64,000 nt of DNA from NCBI GenBank assembly GCA_030584065.1, contig CP129489.1:1326640-1390639 (forward strand), written 5' to 3'. Shown here one piece after another: positions 16,240 to 25,735 of the stretch. A program made the position numbers and the translations under genes. The notes under the pieces were generated by a model that was not told the DNA's origin, searched no databases, and was given only the letters and a program-made list of their open reading frames with translations. The DNA comes from Flavobacteriales bacterium. GTDB taxonomy: Bacteria > Bacteroidota > Bacteroidia > Flavobacteriales_F > PHOS-HE28. How positions within the stretch are numbered: position 1 is the first letter of the stretch; every line of letters starts with the position of its first letter.

Positions 16240-18414
16240 CTACCTGGTGAGGTCGAAGAAGGAAGCTTCGCCAGCGGCCGCATCGGAGACGACGACCGTG
16301 TTGGTGATGGACTCGCTGTAGTTCTGCATCTGGGCCTTCAGTGCCCCGTAGTTGTAGAAGCTGTAGATATCATCCTTGCGGCCATCGACCGGTATCCAGT
16401 AGGCCTTGCCCCCCACCGTGCGACCATGGCCGGTGTACCACACGAGGATGGTGCCCACCTTGTTGGTCCTCACCAGGTCGCGCAGCTCCACGTTGAAGAA
16501 CCGCTCCATCTGCTCCTTGGTCAGGTTCTTCTTGCTGATGGTGCGCTGAATGGAATAGCCGGCGAAGGCCTTCTGCATCTTGGCCAGGTCGTTCTGCGAG
16601 ACCTGCAGGGCCGGGAAGCTCCGGTAGCTGCTGTTCTCGATGTGCACCACCCAGGTGGCGCCCTTCGCCGAGGGGGCAACGGCTCCACCGCCCTCATTGC
16701 CGACAGGACGGTTCACGGCCACGGACTCGGAACCGGTGCGCTTCACCGTCCACACCTGCTCGGACGCGTTGCCGAACTGGTCCTCCGCGCGCACGGTGAA
16801 CTGGTCCTGCCCCTTCAGGTCAACCTTGATCGAGAATTCCGGGTTGGCCCGGTCCGGGGCATAGCTGGCATTCACCCCATTGACGGCGATGAGCCGGATC
16901 AGGCTGCCATCCGTCACCGCACCCTCGATGAACACATCGCTCCGGCCCGTGGGCAATGCGATCTCCCGCGCGCCGCTCGGCTTCGGCGAGGTGATGGCGA
17001 TCACCGGGGCGATGCCCTCCGTGCGCTCCACGCGCAGCACTTCACTGGTGAAGTTCCCGTAGGCATCGGTGGCCTGCACCACGATCTCCTGTGCTTCCTG
17101 GGGCAGGGGGACCACCACGACGAACTCCGGATCCTTCTCATCCTTGGAATAGTCAGCAGGTTTCCCATTCACCGTGATGGATTGCAGCAGGCTCTTGTCG
17201 CGCACATGTCCGCTCACCTTGGTGAAATCCTGCGAACCTGATACCCGCGCCACATCCCCATCCCGATAAGGGAATACCACGGTGATGGAGGGCGGGTCCG
17301 ACTCCCGGTTCATCTCGAATACCTGTTTGGCGATGCGCGTGCGGGCCTCATCGAAGGCGGTCCGCTGATCGGCGGTCAGTGCACCGGACAGCTCCAAGCC
17401 CTTCTGGGCGCCCTCGATGTCCTTCAAGGCGCCTTCGAGGTCGAGGTTCGCCTCGCGGCATTCAGCCCTCAACCGAAGGGCCTCATAGTCCTTCGCGTCG
17501 GCGAGGATGACCTGATTCAGGTCGTTGATGGCATTCTGGAACTGGCCGAAGCCCTTGTAATAGGCGGCACGCTGCATGTAGGCCGACCTGTCCATGCGGC
17601 CCAGCGCCATGCACCGGCTGATGTCATCGATGGCCTTGGCGAACTCCTTCTGCAGCGCGAGCGCCTTGCTGCGCGTGAAGAGGGCATCAGTGCTCTGCGG
17701 ATTGAGCTCAAGGGCCCTGGTGCACTTGTCGATGGCCTTCTCCAAGGTCCTGGCCTTCATGGTCGGTCCGGAATACAGCTCGTACAGCGCCAGCTGCACC
17801 TCGCTCAGGGCGACATAGGCCGGCTCGTACAGGTGATTCCATTCGATGACCTTGTCCAGGTCGAATTCCGCGGTCTTGTAATCGCGCGTGGCGGAGCGGA
17901 CGATGCCATGCAGGAAGTAGGTGTCGGTGGTGGCTTTGATGGCCAGCGCCTGATCGGCCGCGCGCGATGCGCAATCGAGGTCGCCGATGCGCAGGCATGC
18001 CCTGCCCAGGGCCATGAGCGCGGATTGGCTCTTCGGGTCCACCTTGACCGCACGCTCCGCGAACGCCCGCGCGGGCGCGAGGCTATCGATGTCGAGGAAG
18101 GCGGAGGAGGCCGCCACCGCATGGCCCGGATCACCGGGGTCCAGATCGGCCACCTGGCCCAGGTCCATCGCCCGTTCCTTGGCCCGGCCCAAGGCGCCAT
18201 GCACCTCCGCCCTGCCCTGCCATGCCTTGATCAGCTTCGGCTCGATGCTGATGGCGAATCCGTATTTCTCCAACGCCTGCTCGTACTCCAGCTGGGCCCT
18301 CAGCTTATCGGCCTCCTTCAGGAAGGCCTTGCCCGATTGGGATGCGGCCGGCACCGTGAGGAGTGCGGCGAAGATGGTCGACGGAAGGATGCGGGAGCGG
18401 AACGGCAGGCGCAT
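16240..18414 (-). CDS. TPR protein with a degenerate, shortened caspase-like domain
   Basis: This 724-residue secreted protein has a signal peptide (FAALLTVPAASQ) and about ten TPR units to residue 390. Two Ig-like domains follow (ITVVFPYRDGDVARVSGSQD and VIAITSPKPSGAREIALPTG regions), then a C14 caspase-like domain from about residue 615. The His of the dyad is kept in VWYTGHGRTVGGKAYWIPVD, but the catalytic Cys motif, normally VSDAC, reads VVSDAAAG, so Cys is replaced by Ala. The protein stops 12 residues later, whereas caspase domains usually run on for some 80 residues or more. It is therefore a pseudo-enzyme, perhaps a scaffold. A promoter element sits 8 bases before the ATG. Confidence 0.85.
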   Translation of the reverse strand: MRLPFRSRILPSTIFAALLTVPAASQSGKAFLKEADKLRAQLEYEQALEKYGFAISIEPKLIKAWQGRAEVHGALGRAKERAMDLGQVADLDPGDPGHAVAASSAFLDIDSLAPARAFAERAVKVDPKSQSALMALGRACLRIGDLDCASRAADQALAIKATTDTYFLHGIVRSATRDYKTAEFDLDKVIEWNHLYEPAYVALSEVQLALYELYSGPTMKARTLEKAIDKCTRALELNPQSTDALFTRSKALALQKEFAKAIDDISRCMALGRMDRSAYMQRAAYYKGFGQFQNAINDLNQVILADAKDYEALRLRAECREANLDLEGALKDIEGAQKGLELSGALTADQRTAFDEARTRIAKQVFEMNRESDPPSITVVFPYRDGDVARVSGSQDFTKVSGHVRDKSLLQSITVNGKPADYSKDEKDPEFVVVVPLPQEAQEIVVQATDAYGNFTSEVLRVERTEGIAPVIAITSPKPSGAREIALPTGRSDVFIEGAVTDGSLIRLIAVNGVNASYAPDRANPEFSIKVDLKGQDQFTVRAEDQFGNASEQVWTVKRTGSESVAVNRPVGNEGGGAVAPSAKGATWVVHIENSSYRSFPALQVSQNDLAKMQKAFAGYSIQRTISKKNLTKEQMERFFNVELRDLVRTNKVGTILVWYTGHGRTVGGKAYWIPVDGRKDDIYSFYNYGALKAQMQNYSESITNTVVVSDAAAGEASFFDLTR

Positions 18415-18422
18415 GGGAGGGC

Positions 18423-18430
18423 CGAAAATA
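18423..18430 (-). promoter_or_regulatory. Bacteroidota -7 element TATTTTCG (pseudo-caspase operon)
   Basis: On the minus strand TATTTTCG fits TAnnTTYG and ends 8 bases before the ATG at 18414. It would drive the pseudo-caspase and cyclase genes together. Confidence 0.45.
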
Positions 18431-18473
18431 GGGCAGCCTGACCTTGGCAAGCGACGGGCCGGATCGGAGGCGC

Positions 18474-19292
18474 CTACATGCCGCCCGTGACCTTGTCCAT
18501 GACCTGGGGCGTCACCCCGGTGCTGCTGAACCCTCCATCATGGAAGAGGTTCTGCATGGTGACGTACCGGGTGAGGTCGCTGAACAGCGTGATGCAGTAC
18601 TTGGCGCAATCCTCGGCCGGCGCATTGCCCAAAGGGCTCATCTCCTGCGCGAATCCGAAGAACCCGCCGAAGCCCTTGATGCCCGAGCCGGCTGTGGTCA
18701 TGGTGGGGCTTTGGCTGACGGTGTTCACCCGCACCTTCTTCTCCATGCCGAGGTAGTACCCCCAGCTGCGCGCGATGCTCTCGAGCAGGGCTTTGGCGTC
18801 TGCCATGTCACCGTAGCCGGGGAAGACGCGCTGCGCCGCGATATAGCTCAAGGCCACCACGCTGCCCCATTCGGCCAGCGCATCGGTCTTGCGCGCGGCC
18901 TGGAGCATGCGGTGGAAGCTCATGGCGCTGATATCCAGGGTCTGGCGGTACCACTCGTAGTTCAGGTCGTCATAGCCCTTGCCCTTGCGCACATTCGGGC
19001 TCATCCCGATGCTGTGCAGCACGAAATCGATCTTGCCACCCAGGTGCGCGGCACCATCAGAGAAGAGCTTCTCCAGGTCCTCGTCCTTGGTTGCGTCGGC
19101 CGGGATCACCGGGGCACCCACGGCCTCTGCCAGCTTATTGATCTCGCCCATCCGCATGGCCACCGGTGCATTGGTGAGCACGATGGAGGCGCCCTCGGCG
19201 TGGGCGAGCTCAGCCACCTTCCAGGCGATGCTCTGGTCGTTGAGCGCGCCGGTGATGATGCCGCGCTTCCCCTTCAACAGTCCGTTTGCCAT
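18474..19292 (-). CDS. fabI: Enoyl-ACP reductase FabI
   Basis: This 272-residue enzyme performs the last reduction in each cycle of fatty acid synthesis. It is a short-chain dehydrogenase of the FabI type: GKRGIITGALNDQSIAW at the N-terminus, LHSIGMSP after the central strand, the active-site Tyr and Lys in PGYGDMADAKALLESIAR, and VNTVSQSPTMTTAGSGI in the cofactor-binding loop. FabI is the target of triclosan-type inhibitors. The minus frame stays open far upstream to 23024, but that part is antisense to the lysyl oxidase gene; the ATG at 19292 gives the family start. Confidence 0.96.
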   Translation of the reverse strand: MANGLLKGKRGIITGALNDQSIAWKVAELAHAEGASIVLTNAPVAMRMGEINKLAEAVGAPVIPADATKDEDLEKLFSDGAAHLGGKIDFVLHSIGMSPNVRKGKGYDDLNYEWYRQTLDISAMSFHRMLQAARKTDALAEWGSVVALSYIAAQRVFPGYGDMADAKALLESIARSWGYYLGMEKKVRVNTVSQSPTMTTAGSGIKGFGGFFGFAQEMSPLGNAPAEDCAKYCITLFSDLTRYVTMQNLFHDGGFSSTGVTPQVMDKVTGGM

Positions 19293-19313
19293 AATCAGTG
19301 GGTTCTGCAGCGG

Positions 19314-19321
19314 CGAATATA
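19314..19321 (-). promoter_or_regulatory. Bacteroidota -7 element TATATTCG upstream of fabI
   Basis: TATATTCG on the minus strand fits TAnnTTYG, 21 bases before the fabI ATG at 19292. Confidence 0.45.
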
Positions 19322-19403
19322 GCCGTAGGGGTCCTAGCTGACCGGAAAGGCGGCCCGTGCACCTGGATCCCATCGAGTATTTTGCCTCGCCAGAACCAGC
19401 GCC

Positions 19404-22400
19404 ATGATCCGGACCTCCAGCCTCCTTTTCCTGGCCGCCTGCCTCAGCGGGTCGGCCATGGCCCAGTGCATCAGCACGTTCCCGCACAACCAGCCCTTCA
19501 CCTCGGGCACAGAGGGCATGCCCGGCACGCTGCCAACCAACTGGGTGAACCTGACGGCGGACAACATCGATTGGAACGTTGACCGGAACGGCACCAACGG
19601 GGCTACCCAGCTGGCGACGGGGCCGTACACCGACCATACCCTCAACAACACCACGGCCAACGCGAAGTACATGTATGTGGAGAGCTCCGGCTCCGGCAAT
19701 ACCCCCGCGAAGACGGCCATCCTGGAGTCTCCCTGCTTCAATATCTCGGGCCTCTCCTCTCCCTACCTCACCTTCTGGTACCACATGCGGGGGAGCCAGA
19801 TGGGCAGCCTCATCATCGACATCAATGCCAATGGAACGGTCACCCAGAACCATTGGGCCGCGAACGGCGACCAAGGCCTTTACTGGAAGCAAGGCTGGCT
19901 GAGCCTGGCGCCATGGGCCGGTCAAGCGAACCTCCGGATCCGATTCCGCGCGATCACCGGCACCGGTGAGCTGAGCGATATCGCGATCGATGATGTGTTC
20001 GTGGGCAACCTGAACCCGGTCTTCGGCTGCAACGAGCCCACTGCCGCCAACTACAGCAGCAGCGTGAACGTGAACAACGGCACCTGCAGCTACACCTGCC
20101 CGACCGGCCAGAAGCGCGTGCGGATCGACATCTTCAACGACAGCTACCCCGGAGAGACCAGCTGGACGCTGAAGAACGCGAGCACCGGCGCCACCTTGGC
20201 GAGCGGGACCGCGAGTTCCTCGGTCTGCGTGCCGCAGGGCACCTGCCTGGTGTTCCGCATCAACGACAGCGTGGGCGATGGCATCTACCACGGCACCTAC
20301 GGCTACGGCCAGTACTTCGTTTGGTTCGACGGCGCATTGATGAAGCAGGGCGGGCAGTTCGGGCAGTTCGAGGAGACCACCTTCAACTGCCCGGCGGGCT
20401 TTGCCTGCAGCACTGCGCTGCCGCTGACCCTGGCTCCGCTCACAGGCAGCTACCCGCAGACCCTCGTCACGGCCACCACGAGCATCCTGGAACAGTGGTA
20501 CACCTTCACGCCGCCCCAGAGCGGGCAATACCGGATCACCACCTGCGGCACCAACAGCTGCGATACCCGGCTGTGGGTGTACGACATGGCCTGCAACAGC
20601 ATCACCCTGAGCGAGGGCGTGGAAGGCGCCACCTTCGCAGATGACAACGACGGCGGCTGCGGAGCGCAGGCCGTGATCAATGCGAACATGCCGGGCTCGA
20701 CGGTGCACCGGCTGCGCGTGGGGCACAATGCCGCCACCGCCGGCTGCGGCAGCAGCGTCACCTTCAGCATCATCTACATGGGGCCCGTGGTGGGCTGCAT
20801 GCAGGCGAACATGTGCAACTACAACCCGCTGGCCACGGTGGCCTGCAACGATTGCTGCATCCCCTTCGGAAACCCCAGCTGCCCGGCCGGCCCGGACCTG
20901 GTGATGGACCAGGCCCGTCTGCAGAGCACGCTGAACCTCACCTCTGTGAACATCACGGATGCCTGTGCGCCCGTAGAGGGCTGCGTGCGCGCCCTGGGCC
21001 AGCGGTACGTGCTCCGGTTCGCCACCCGCATCAACAACATCGGCACCACCGACTATTACATCGGGAGCCCGGGCACGCAGCCCCAGATGTTCAGCTTCAA
21101 CAACTGCCACGGGCATGCCCACTATGCGGGCTATGCCGATTACCTCCTCTTCGACCAAGCCGGCAATGCCATTCCCGTGGGCTTCAAGAACGGCTTCTGC
21201 GTGATCGACGTCGGCTGCTTCGGGGGCACGGGCCAATTCGGTTGCAGCAACATGGGCATCAGCAAGCAGTGCTACGATGAGTACGGCAGCGGCACCACCT
21301 GCAACTGGATAGACATCACGGACGTCCCCAATGGCACCTACACGCTGGTGCTGCGCACCAACTGGCAGCATGCGCCCGACGCCTTGGGCAGGCATGAGAT
21401 GAACTATAGCAACAACTACGCCCAGGTCTGCATCAACATCACGCGCAACGCCTCCAATGTCCCCTCCTTCACGGTGGTCGCGAACTGCCCCACTTACACG
21501 GACTGCCAGGGCCAGGCCTACGGCGATGCGCGGCTGGATTGCAATGGCGTCTGCAACGGGCCCTCGAAGCGCGGCGACCTGAACTCCGACGGCTTCCAGA
21601 CCCAGCCCGATGCCATGGAGTACGTGCAGCGGATCATGGGCGATGACATCGGCCCCACTAGCTGCAACGACCTGAACGCCGACAACCGCATCACGGTGAC
21701 CGACGCCGCCCTGATGGTGAATGCATACACCCAGCAAGCCACGCACGACGGCACGGGCCACGTGCTGCACTACCATCCATGGTTCGACTTCCCGCGCGGA
21801 TGGGTGAGCACCAGCGATCAGGTGGACCTGACCCTTGGGAACCTGGATCCGATCGCCAAGACCGTTGACGTGCTGATCCGCAACCCCTCGTGCCGCGTGA
21901 TGGGCTACGAATTCACCATGAGCGGCCTCACCATCCAGAGCGCGACCAACCTGGCGAGCAATCTCGCAGGCGAGATCAGCATCAACACGACGCTCGGGGG
22001 CACCAAGGTGATCGGGCTCTCCTACATGGACAGCTCGCTCGTGAAGAACGAGGGCTTCGTGCCGCTGGTGCGGATCAGCTACCTGGACCTCACCGGCCCG
22101 ACCATCTGCATCGCAAGCATCGAGGACATCGTGAACAAGGATGCGAACAATGTCCTCACCGCCGTGGTCGGGGCCTGCCTGAGCGTCCCGAACACGGTGG
22201 CGGTGAGCCCCAAACTGTGGCTGGAGGGACCGTTCGAAGCCACGGTGCCGCCCCTGATGCGCGACGACCTGCGGAGCGGCAACTACCTGCCGCCCACAGA
22301 GCCCTACACGGGCCTGGGCTACGTGCATACCGCTGGCGGCGGAGGCGAGCAGATCGGAGCGGGCGTCCTGGCGGTAACGGGACCGAATGCGATCGTGGAT

Positions 22401-22937
22401 TACGTGCTGGTGGAGGCCCGCAGTGCGGCCGCTCCGGCCACGATCCTGGCCAGCCGCACCGCGCTTCTGCAGCGCGACGGCGATGTGGTGGGCATGGATG
22501 GGGCATCCCCCGTGCTCCTGCAGGTGGCCCCGGGCAGCTATCACGTGGCCGTGCGTCACCGGAACCACCTGGGCGTGATGACGGCCAACGCTGTGCCGCT
22601 CGGCGTGGCGCCGATCACCGTGGACTTCCGCGCCAGCGAGACCGCCACCTATGGCACCGATGCCCGCAAGGCCGCCAACGGCACGCAGATGCTCTGGATG
22701 GGCAATGCCTGGCGCGACGCCGCACTGAAGTACGTCGGCGAGAACAACGACCGCGACCCCATCCTGGTGGTGATCGGCGGGAACGTGCCCACCGCAACGG
22801 TGAGCGGCTATTACCTGGAGGATACGAACCTCAGCGGCACAGTGAAATACACCGGCTCCGCCAACGACCGCGATCCGATCCTGGTGAACATAGGCGGCAG
22901 CGTGCCCACGAGCACGCGCGCCCAGCAGCTGCCCTGA
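19404..22937 (+). CDS. Giant secreted lysyl oxidase with dockerin and cohesin-like domains
   Basis: This 1177-residue protein has a signal peptide (LLFLAACLSGSAMAQ), a MAM-like N-terminal domain with NISGLSSPYLTFWYH, and a pre-peptidase-like beta domain around residues 330-460. A lysyl oxidase domain spans about 490-690. It has the copper motif HGHAHY near 568-573, the putative cofactor Lys595 (GFKNGFC) and Tyr627 (CYDEYG), and CNWIDITDVPNGTYTLVLRT. A type I dockerin with two EF-like loops (GDLNSDG, DLNADNRITVTDAA) lies at 722-775, followed by a cohesin-like domain (about 800-930) and two C-terminal NDRDPILV-IGG repeats. Lysyl oxidases oxidise protein lysines to aldehydes that crosslink. It is probably extracellular; the C-terminal repeats replace a standard T9SS sorting domain. 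Confidence 0.8.
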   Translation: MIRTSSLLFLAACLSGSAMAQCISTFPHNQPFTSGTEGMPGTLPTNWVNLTADNIDWNVDRNGTNGATQLATGPYTDHTLNNTTANAKYMYVESSGSGNTPAKTAILESPCFNISGLSSPYLTFWYHMRGSQMGSLIIDINANGTVTQNHWAANGDQGLYWKQGWLSLAPWAGQANLRIRFRAITGTGELSDIAIDDVFVGNLNPVFGCNEPTAANYSSSVNVNNGTCSYTCPTGQKRVRIDIFNDSYPGETSWTLKNASTGATLASGTASSSVCVPQGTCLVFRINDSVGDGIYHGTYGYGQYFVWFDGALMKQGGQFGQFEETTFNCPAGFACSTALPLTLAPLTGSYPQTLVTATTSILEQWYTFTPPQSGQYRITTCGTNSCDTRLWVYDMACNSITLSEGVEGATFADDNDGGCGAQAVINANMPGSTVHRLRVGHNAATAGCGSSVTFSIIYMGPVVGCMQANMCNYNPLATVACNDCCIPFGNPSCPAGPDLVMDQARLQSTLNLTSVNITDACAPVEGCVRALGQRYVLRFATRINNIGTTDYYIGSPGTQPQMFSFNNCHGHAHYAGYADYLLFDQAGNAIPVGFKNGFCVIDVGCFGGTGQFGCSNMGISKQCYDEYGSGTTCNWIDITDVPNGTYTLVLRTNWQHAPDALGRHEMNYSNNYAQVCINITRNASNVPSFTVVANCPTYTDCQGQAYGDARLDCNGVCNGPSKRGDLNSDGFQTQPDAMEYVQRIMGDDIGPTSCNDLNADNRITVTDAALMVNAYTQQATHDGTGHVLHYHPWFDFPRGWVSTSDQVDLTLGNLDPIAKTVDVLIRNPSCRVMGYEFTMSGLTIQSATNLASNLAGEISINTTLGGTKVIGLSYMDSSLVKNEGFVPLVRISYLDLTGPTICIASIEDIVNKDANNVLTAVVGACLSVPNTVAVSPKLWLEGPFEATVPPLMRDDLRSGNYLPPTEPYTGLGYVHTAGGGGEQIGAGVLAVTGPNAIVDYVLVEARSAAAPATILASRTALLQRDGDVVGMDGASPVLLQVAPGSYHVAVRHRNHLGVMTANAVPLGVAPITVDFRASETATYGTDARKAANGTQMLWMGNAWRDAALKYVGENNDRDPILVVIGGNVPTATVSGYYLEDTNLSGTVKYTGSANDRDPILVNIGGSVPTSTRAQQLP

Positions 22938-22980
22938 GCCGGCATACGACCAGCCGCTGCGTGCCATGCGGCCTGCGCAG

Positions 22981-23056
22981 TGCATGCCACGCATGCAGTG
23001 AGGATCGGGTACGTCCGACGGCATGGGCCGGATGCCCCTTCAGGCATTGCATCCGG
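22981..23056 (+). terminator. Two hairpins between convergent genes
   Basis: In the gap between the lysyl oxidase and recN stops, TGCATGC-CAC-GCATGCA (22981-22997) and CCGGATGC...GCATCCGG (23028-23056, 13-base loop) are perfect inverted repeats. They may end transcription in both directions, but neither is followed by a T-run. Confidence 0.35.
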
Positions 23057-23113
23057 AGGGAAGGCCGGCCTCGCACCTGGGGCGCACCGACGAATCCTAC
23101 CCGCTTGCGCGGG

Positions 23114-24766
23114 TCACCTCTGCTTCATGAGCTCTCGCGCGTGCTGCAGGGCGGCCTTGGTCGTCTCCCGCCCGCTCAGCATGCGGGCGATGGCCTCTAC
23201 GCGCTCCGACTGGCTGAGCGGAGCGATGGTGGTGCGTACGCGCTCACCTTCCGCATCCTTCGACACAAGCAGATGGTGAGCGGCCTTGCTGGCGATCTGC
23301 GGCAGGTGGGTGATGGCGATCACCTGCCGCTCGCGTCCCATGGCGGCGAGCAGGGTGCCCACGCAATCGGCCACCTCGCCGCTCACGCCGGTATCGATCT
23401 CGTCGAAGACCACGGTCGGCAGGTCGCGCGAATCGGCTGCGAGGGAGATAAGGGCAAGCATCACCCGGCTGAGCTCGCCGCCGCTGGCCGCCTTGTCCAA
23501 AGGGGCGGGAGCGCGGTCCTTGTTCGCGGTGAAGACGGCGCGCACCTGATCGATGCCGTACGGACCGGCTTCACCCGTCCAATGGTCGAACCGGAAGATC
23601 GCGTGCGGCATGCCCAGTTGATGAAGGAGCTGCTCCACCTGGTCGGCGAGCGGCTTCACCGCCTTGGTCCGTGCCTTCGAGACGGCCTCGGCCTGCTTGG
23701 CGTAGAGCGCCCCCAACCCGGCCACGCGCTTCTCCAGCTCCCCGCGCCGGTCTCCGAGCGCCCCCATGCGAACCGTGCGGCTGCGCAGGTCATCAAGCAG
23801 CGCGATCAGCTCATCGGCGCTCTTCACCCGGTGCTTCTGCTGCAAGCGGTGGAGCAGGTCGATGCGCTCGCGGAGCTGCTCGGCTCGCAGGGGGTCGAGC
23901 TCCACGGAGGCCGCGAGCCGCGCTGCTTCATCACCGATGTCCTTGATTTCGATGAGGCTGCTCTCCAGGCGGCTGAGCAGCGCAGCGGCGTCCCCGTCCA
24001 CACGTGCCGCACGGGCGAGTGCGGCACGCACGCGCTGGAGTACGGAAGCGGCCCCCGCATCGCCCATGGCGCCATCCTCCACCGCGCGGTAGGCCTCGGC
24101 CCGCTCCCCGGCATGCTCGGCGAGCTGAAGCTCCCGCTCCACCTCCTGCTGCTCGCCCTCCCGGAGCGCGGCCTGCTCCAGCTCCTCCACCTGGAACCGC
24201 AGGTAATCGCCCTCGGCCAGTGCGCGCTGCTCCTCTTCGCGCGCGAGGGCGAGTTCGCGCTCGGCATGCCGCCAGTCCATGAACGTGGCATGAAGTGCCT
24301 CAACGGCCTCCTGATGGCCGGCCAAGCGGTCGACCAGGCCAAGCTGGAAGCGCGCATCGTTGAGCAGCAGCGTCTGATGCTGGCTGTGCACATGGATGAG
24401 GCGCTCGCCCAGCTCGCGGAGCTGCTCCAGCCGCACGGGCGTATCGTTCACGAAGGCGCGCGAGCGGCCGCCGGGGTCGAGCTGGCGGCGCAGGATCGCA
24501 CGCGGCTCATAAGGCACTTCGTTCGCCTCGAACCAATCCCTGGCCGGTGCGCGCCGCAGGTCCAGCTCCAATTCGATGATGCAGCGCTTGGAGGGGTCCC
24601 GGGCCAGGCCGGTATCGGCACGTGCCCCCATGGCCAGCTCCAACGCGCCGATGAGGATGCTCTTGCCGCTCCCGGTCTCGCCTGTGATTGCGGTGAGCCC
24701 TTGAGCCCACTCAAGCTCGAGCGCATCGATGAGCAGGTAATTGGAGACGGAGATGCGCGCGAGCAT
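23114..24766 (-). CDS. recN: DNA repair protein RecN
   Basis: This 550-residue SMC-like ATPase acts in double-strand break repair. The Walker A motif GETGSGKS is at residues 29-36, HVHSQHQTLLL follows the N-terminal domain, and long coiled coils occupy the middle. The C-terminus has the ABC signature ASGGELSRVMLALISL, Walker B VVFDEIDTGVSGEVA and ITHLPQIASKA. The ATG at 24766 gives the family start MLARISVSNYLLIDALELEW. It is the last gene of the bamD-rpoZ-coaBC-porD-recN block on the minus strand. Confidence 0.96.
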   Translation of the reverse strand: MLARISVSNYLLIDALELEWAQGLTAITGETGSGKSILIGALELAMGARADTGLARDPSKRCIIELELDLRRAPARDWFEANEVPYEPRAILRRQLDPGGRSRAFVNDTPVRLEQLRELGERLIHVHSQHQTLLLNDARFQLGLVDRLAGHQEAVEALHATFMDWRHAERELALAREEEQRALAEGDYLRFQVEELEQAALREGEQQEVERELQLAEHAGERAEAYRAVEDGAMGDAGAASVLQRVRAALARAARVDGDAAALLSRLESSLIEIKDIGDEAARLAASVELDPLRAEQLRERIDLLHRLQQKHRVKSADELIALLDDLRSRTVRMGALGDRRGELEKRVAGLGALYAKQAEAVSKARTKAVKPLADQVEQLLHQLGMPHAIFRFDHWTGEAGPYGIDQVRAVFTANKDRAPAPLDKAASGGELSRVMLALISLAADSRDLPTVVFDEIDTGVSGEVADCVGTLLAAMGRERQVIAITHLPQIASKAAHHLLVSKDAEGERVRTTIAPLSQSERVEAIARMLSGRETTKAALQHARELMKQR

Positions 24767-24832
24767 GACGTGATTATCGGCAACGGGGAGGGTCCCAAGA
24801 AAACACGGCCCGGTCAATCCCCAATGTCCCGG

Positions 24833-25732
24833 TCAGGATCCCCGCATCATGTTCTGGTACTGCCCGATATGCCCGGGATCGATGATCTGCAGGGTGTTGA
24901 AGAGCTTGGTCTTCTCCGCCGGGTCAGCGGGCTTGAAGAGCTCCACGATCTCGTTGTACTTGGCGTTGAAGATCACCTGCAGGTTGTAGCTGGCGGGCTT
25001 TGCCTGGTGCACCGTCTTGAGCTTCTCGATGGCGGCGGCGATCTTCCGGCGCGCAGCGGCGGCATCCTCGGTCATGGTGTCCATGCCCTGCCGGTGGTAA
25101 TCGTAGAGCAGCTCACGCAGCGGGCGGAACACCGCCTGCACCTGATTGTCCAGCAGCCAATACCTGTTCTGCTGGCCCTCGAAGGCCTTCCAGCCCTCTT
25201 CGCTGGCGTTCTGGGCATTGTTCACCACCTGCTGGGCCTGCGTGTAGAACTCGCTTCCGCCCAAGGGTGAGAAGGTGTCGCCATCGAGCCCGAGCACGAA
25301 GTAGGCGTAGAACCCGAGCAGCGAGGAGAGGTTGTTCAGGAAGCGGTCTGGCGTGAACTCGATCTGTGTGTTCTCCAGGAAATTGAACTGCACCTTCTCA
25401 TCCACCAGGTCAAGGATGGGGCTGTTGTAGTCCGTGCCGTACACCGGTCGGGCATAGATCACCTGCAGGGTGCCCTCGAAACGGTCGGGGGCCGGCTGGT
25501 TGCTGATGGTGAGCAACAGGTTCAGGTCGATGCGTTCGGCGGGCGCATAGTTGTAGTTCGTGAATCGCCGGCTGTTGAAGAACTCCCGGATGGCGAGCTC
25601 CATGCTCTGGAACACGCGTGGCTGCGCCGTGGCGATCTGCGGTGCGATGACGCTGACCTGGCAGTTGAACTCCTGTCCCAGGGCCGCGAAGGGCAGCAGG
25701 AGCAACAGCAGGAACAGGCGCATCGGTCGCAT
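24833..25732 (-). CDS. porD: DUF4835 / type IX secretion protein PorD
   Basis: This 299-residue protein has a signal peptide (LFLLLLLLPFAALGQ) and matches DUF4835, the family named PorD in type IX secretion lists: EFNCQVSVIAPQIA at the mature start, FNSRRFTNYNYAPAERIDLN, LGFYAYFVLGLDGDTFSPLGG and a late IFNAKYNEIVELF. It is periplasmic or outer-membrane associated; its exact role in T9SS is not settled. It lies 3 bases after coaBC and 66 before recN in the conserved Bacteroidota order. A second ATG at 25723 is possible. Confidence 0.88.
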   Translation of the reverse strand: MRPMRLFLLLLLLPFAALGQEFNCQVSVIAPQIATAQPRVFQSMELAIREFFNSRRFTNYNYAPAERIDLNLLLTISNQPAPDRFEGTLQVIYARPVYGTDYNSPILDLVDEKVQFNFLENTQIEFTPDRFLNNLSSLLGFYAYFVLGLDGDTFSPLGGSEFYTQAQQVVNNAQNASEEGWKAFEGQQNRYWLLDNQVQAVFRPLRELLYDYHRQGMDTMTEDAAAARRKIAAAIEKLKTVHQAKPASYNLQVIFNAKYNEIVELFKPADPAEKTKLFNTLQIIDPGHIGQYQNMMRGS

Positions 25733-25735
25733 GGC

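Noticed and set aside
16240..16300. Frameshift as the cause of the short caspase domain
   Set aside because: No remnant of the missing caspase C-terminus was recognised in other frames; the next gene begins 7 bases later, so a clean end is more likely.
19293..23024. Very long open minus frame upstream of fabI (total 1516 codons)
   Set aside because: It is antisense to the lysyl oxidase gene, shows low-complexity His/Ala/Gly/Val composition and no domain; high GC makes antisense stops rare. Only the fabI part is real.
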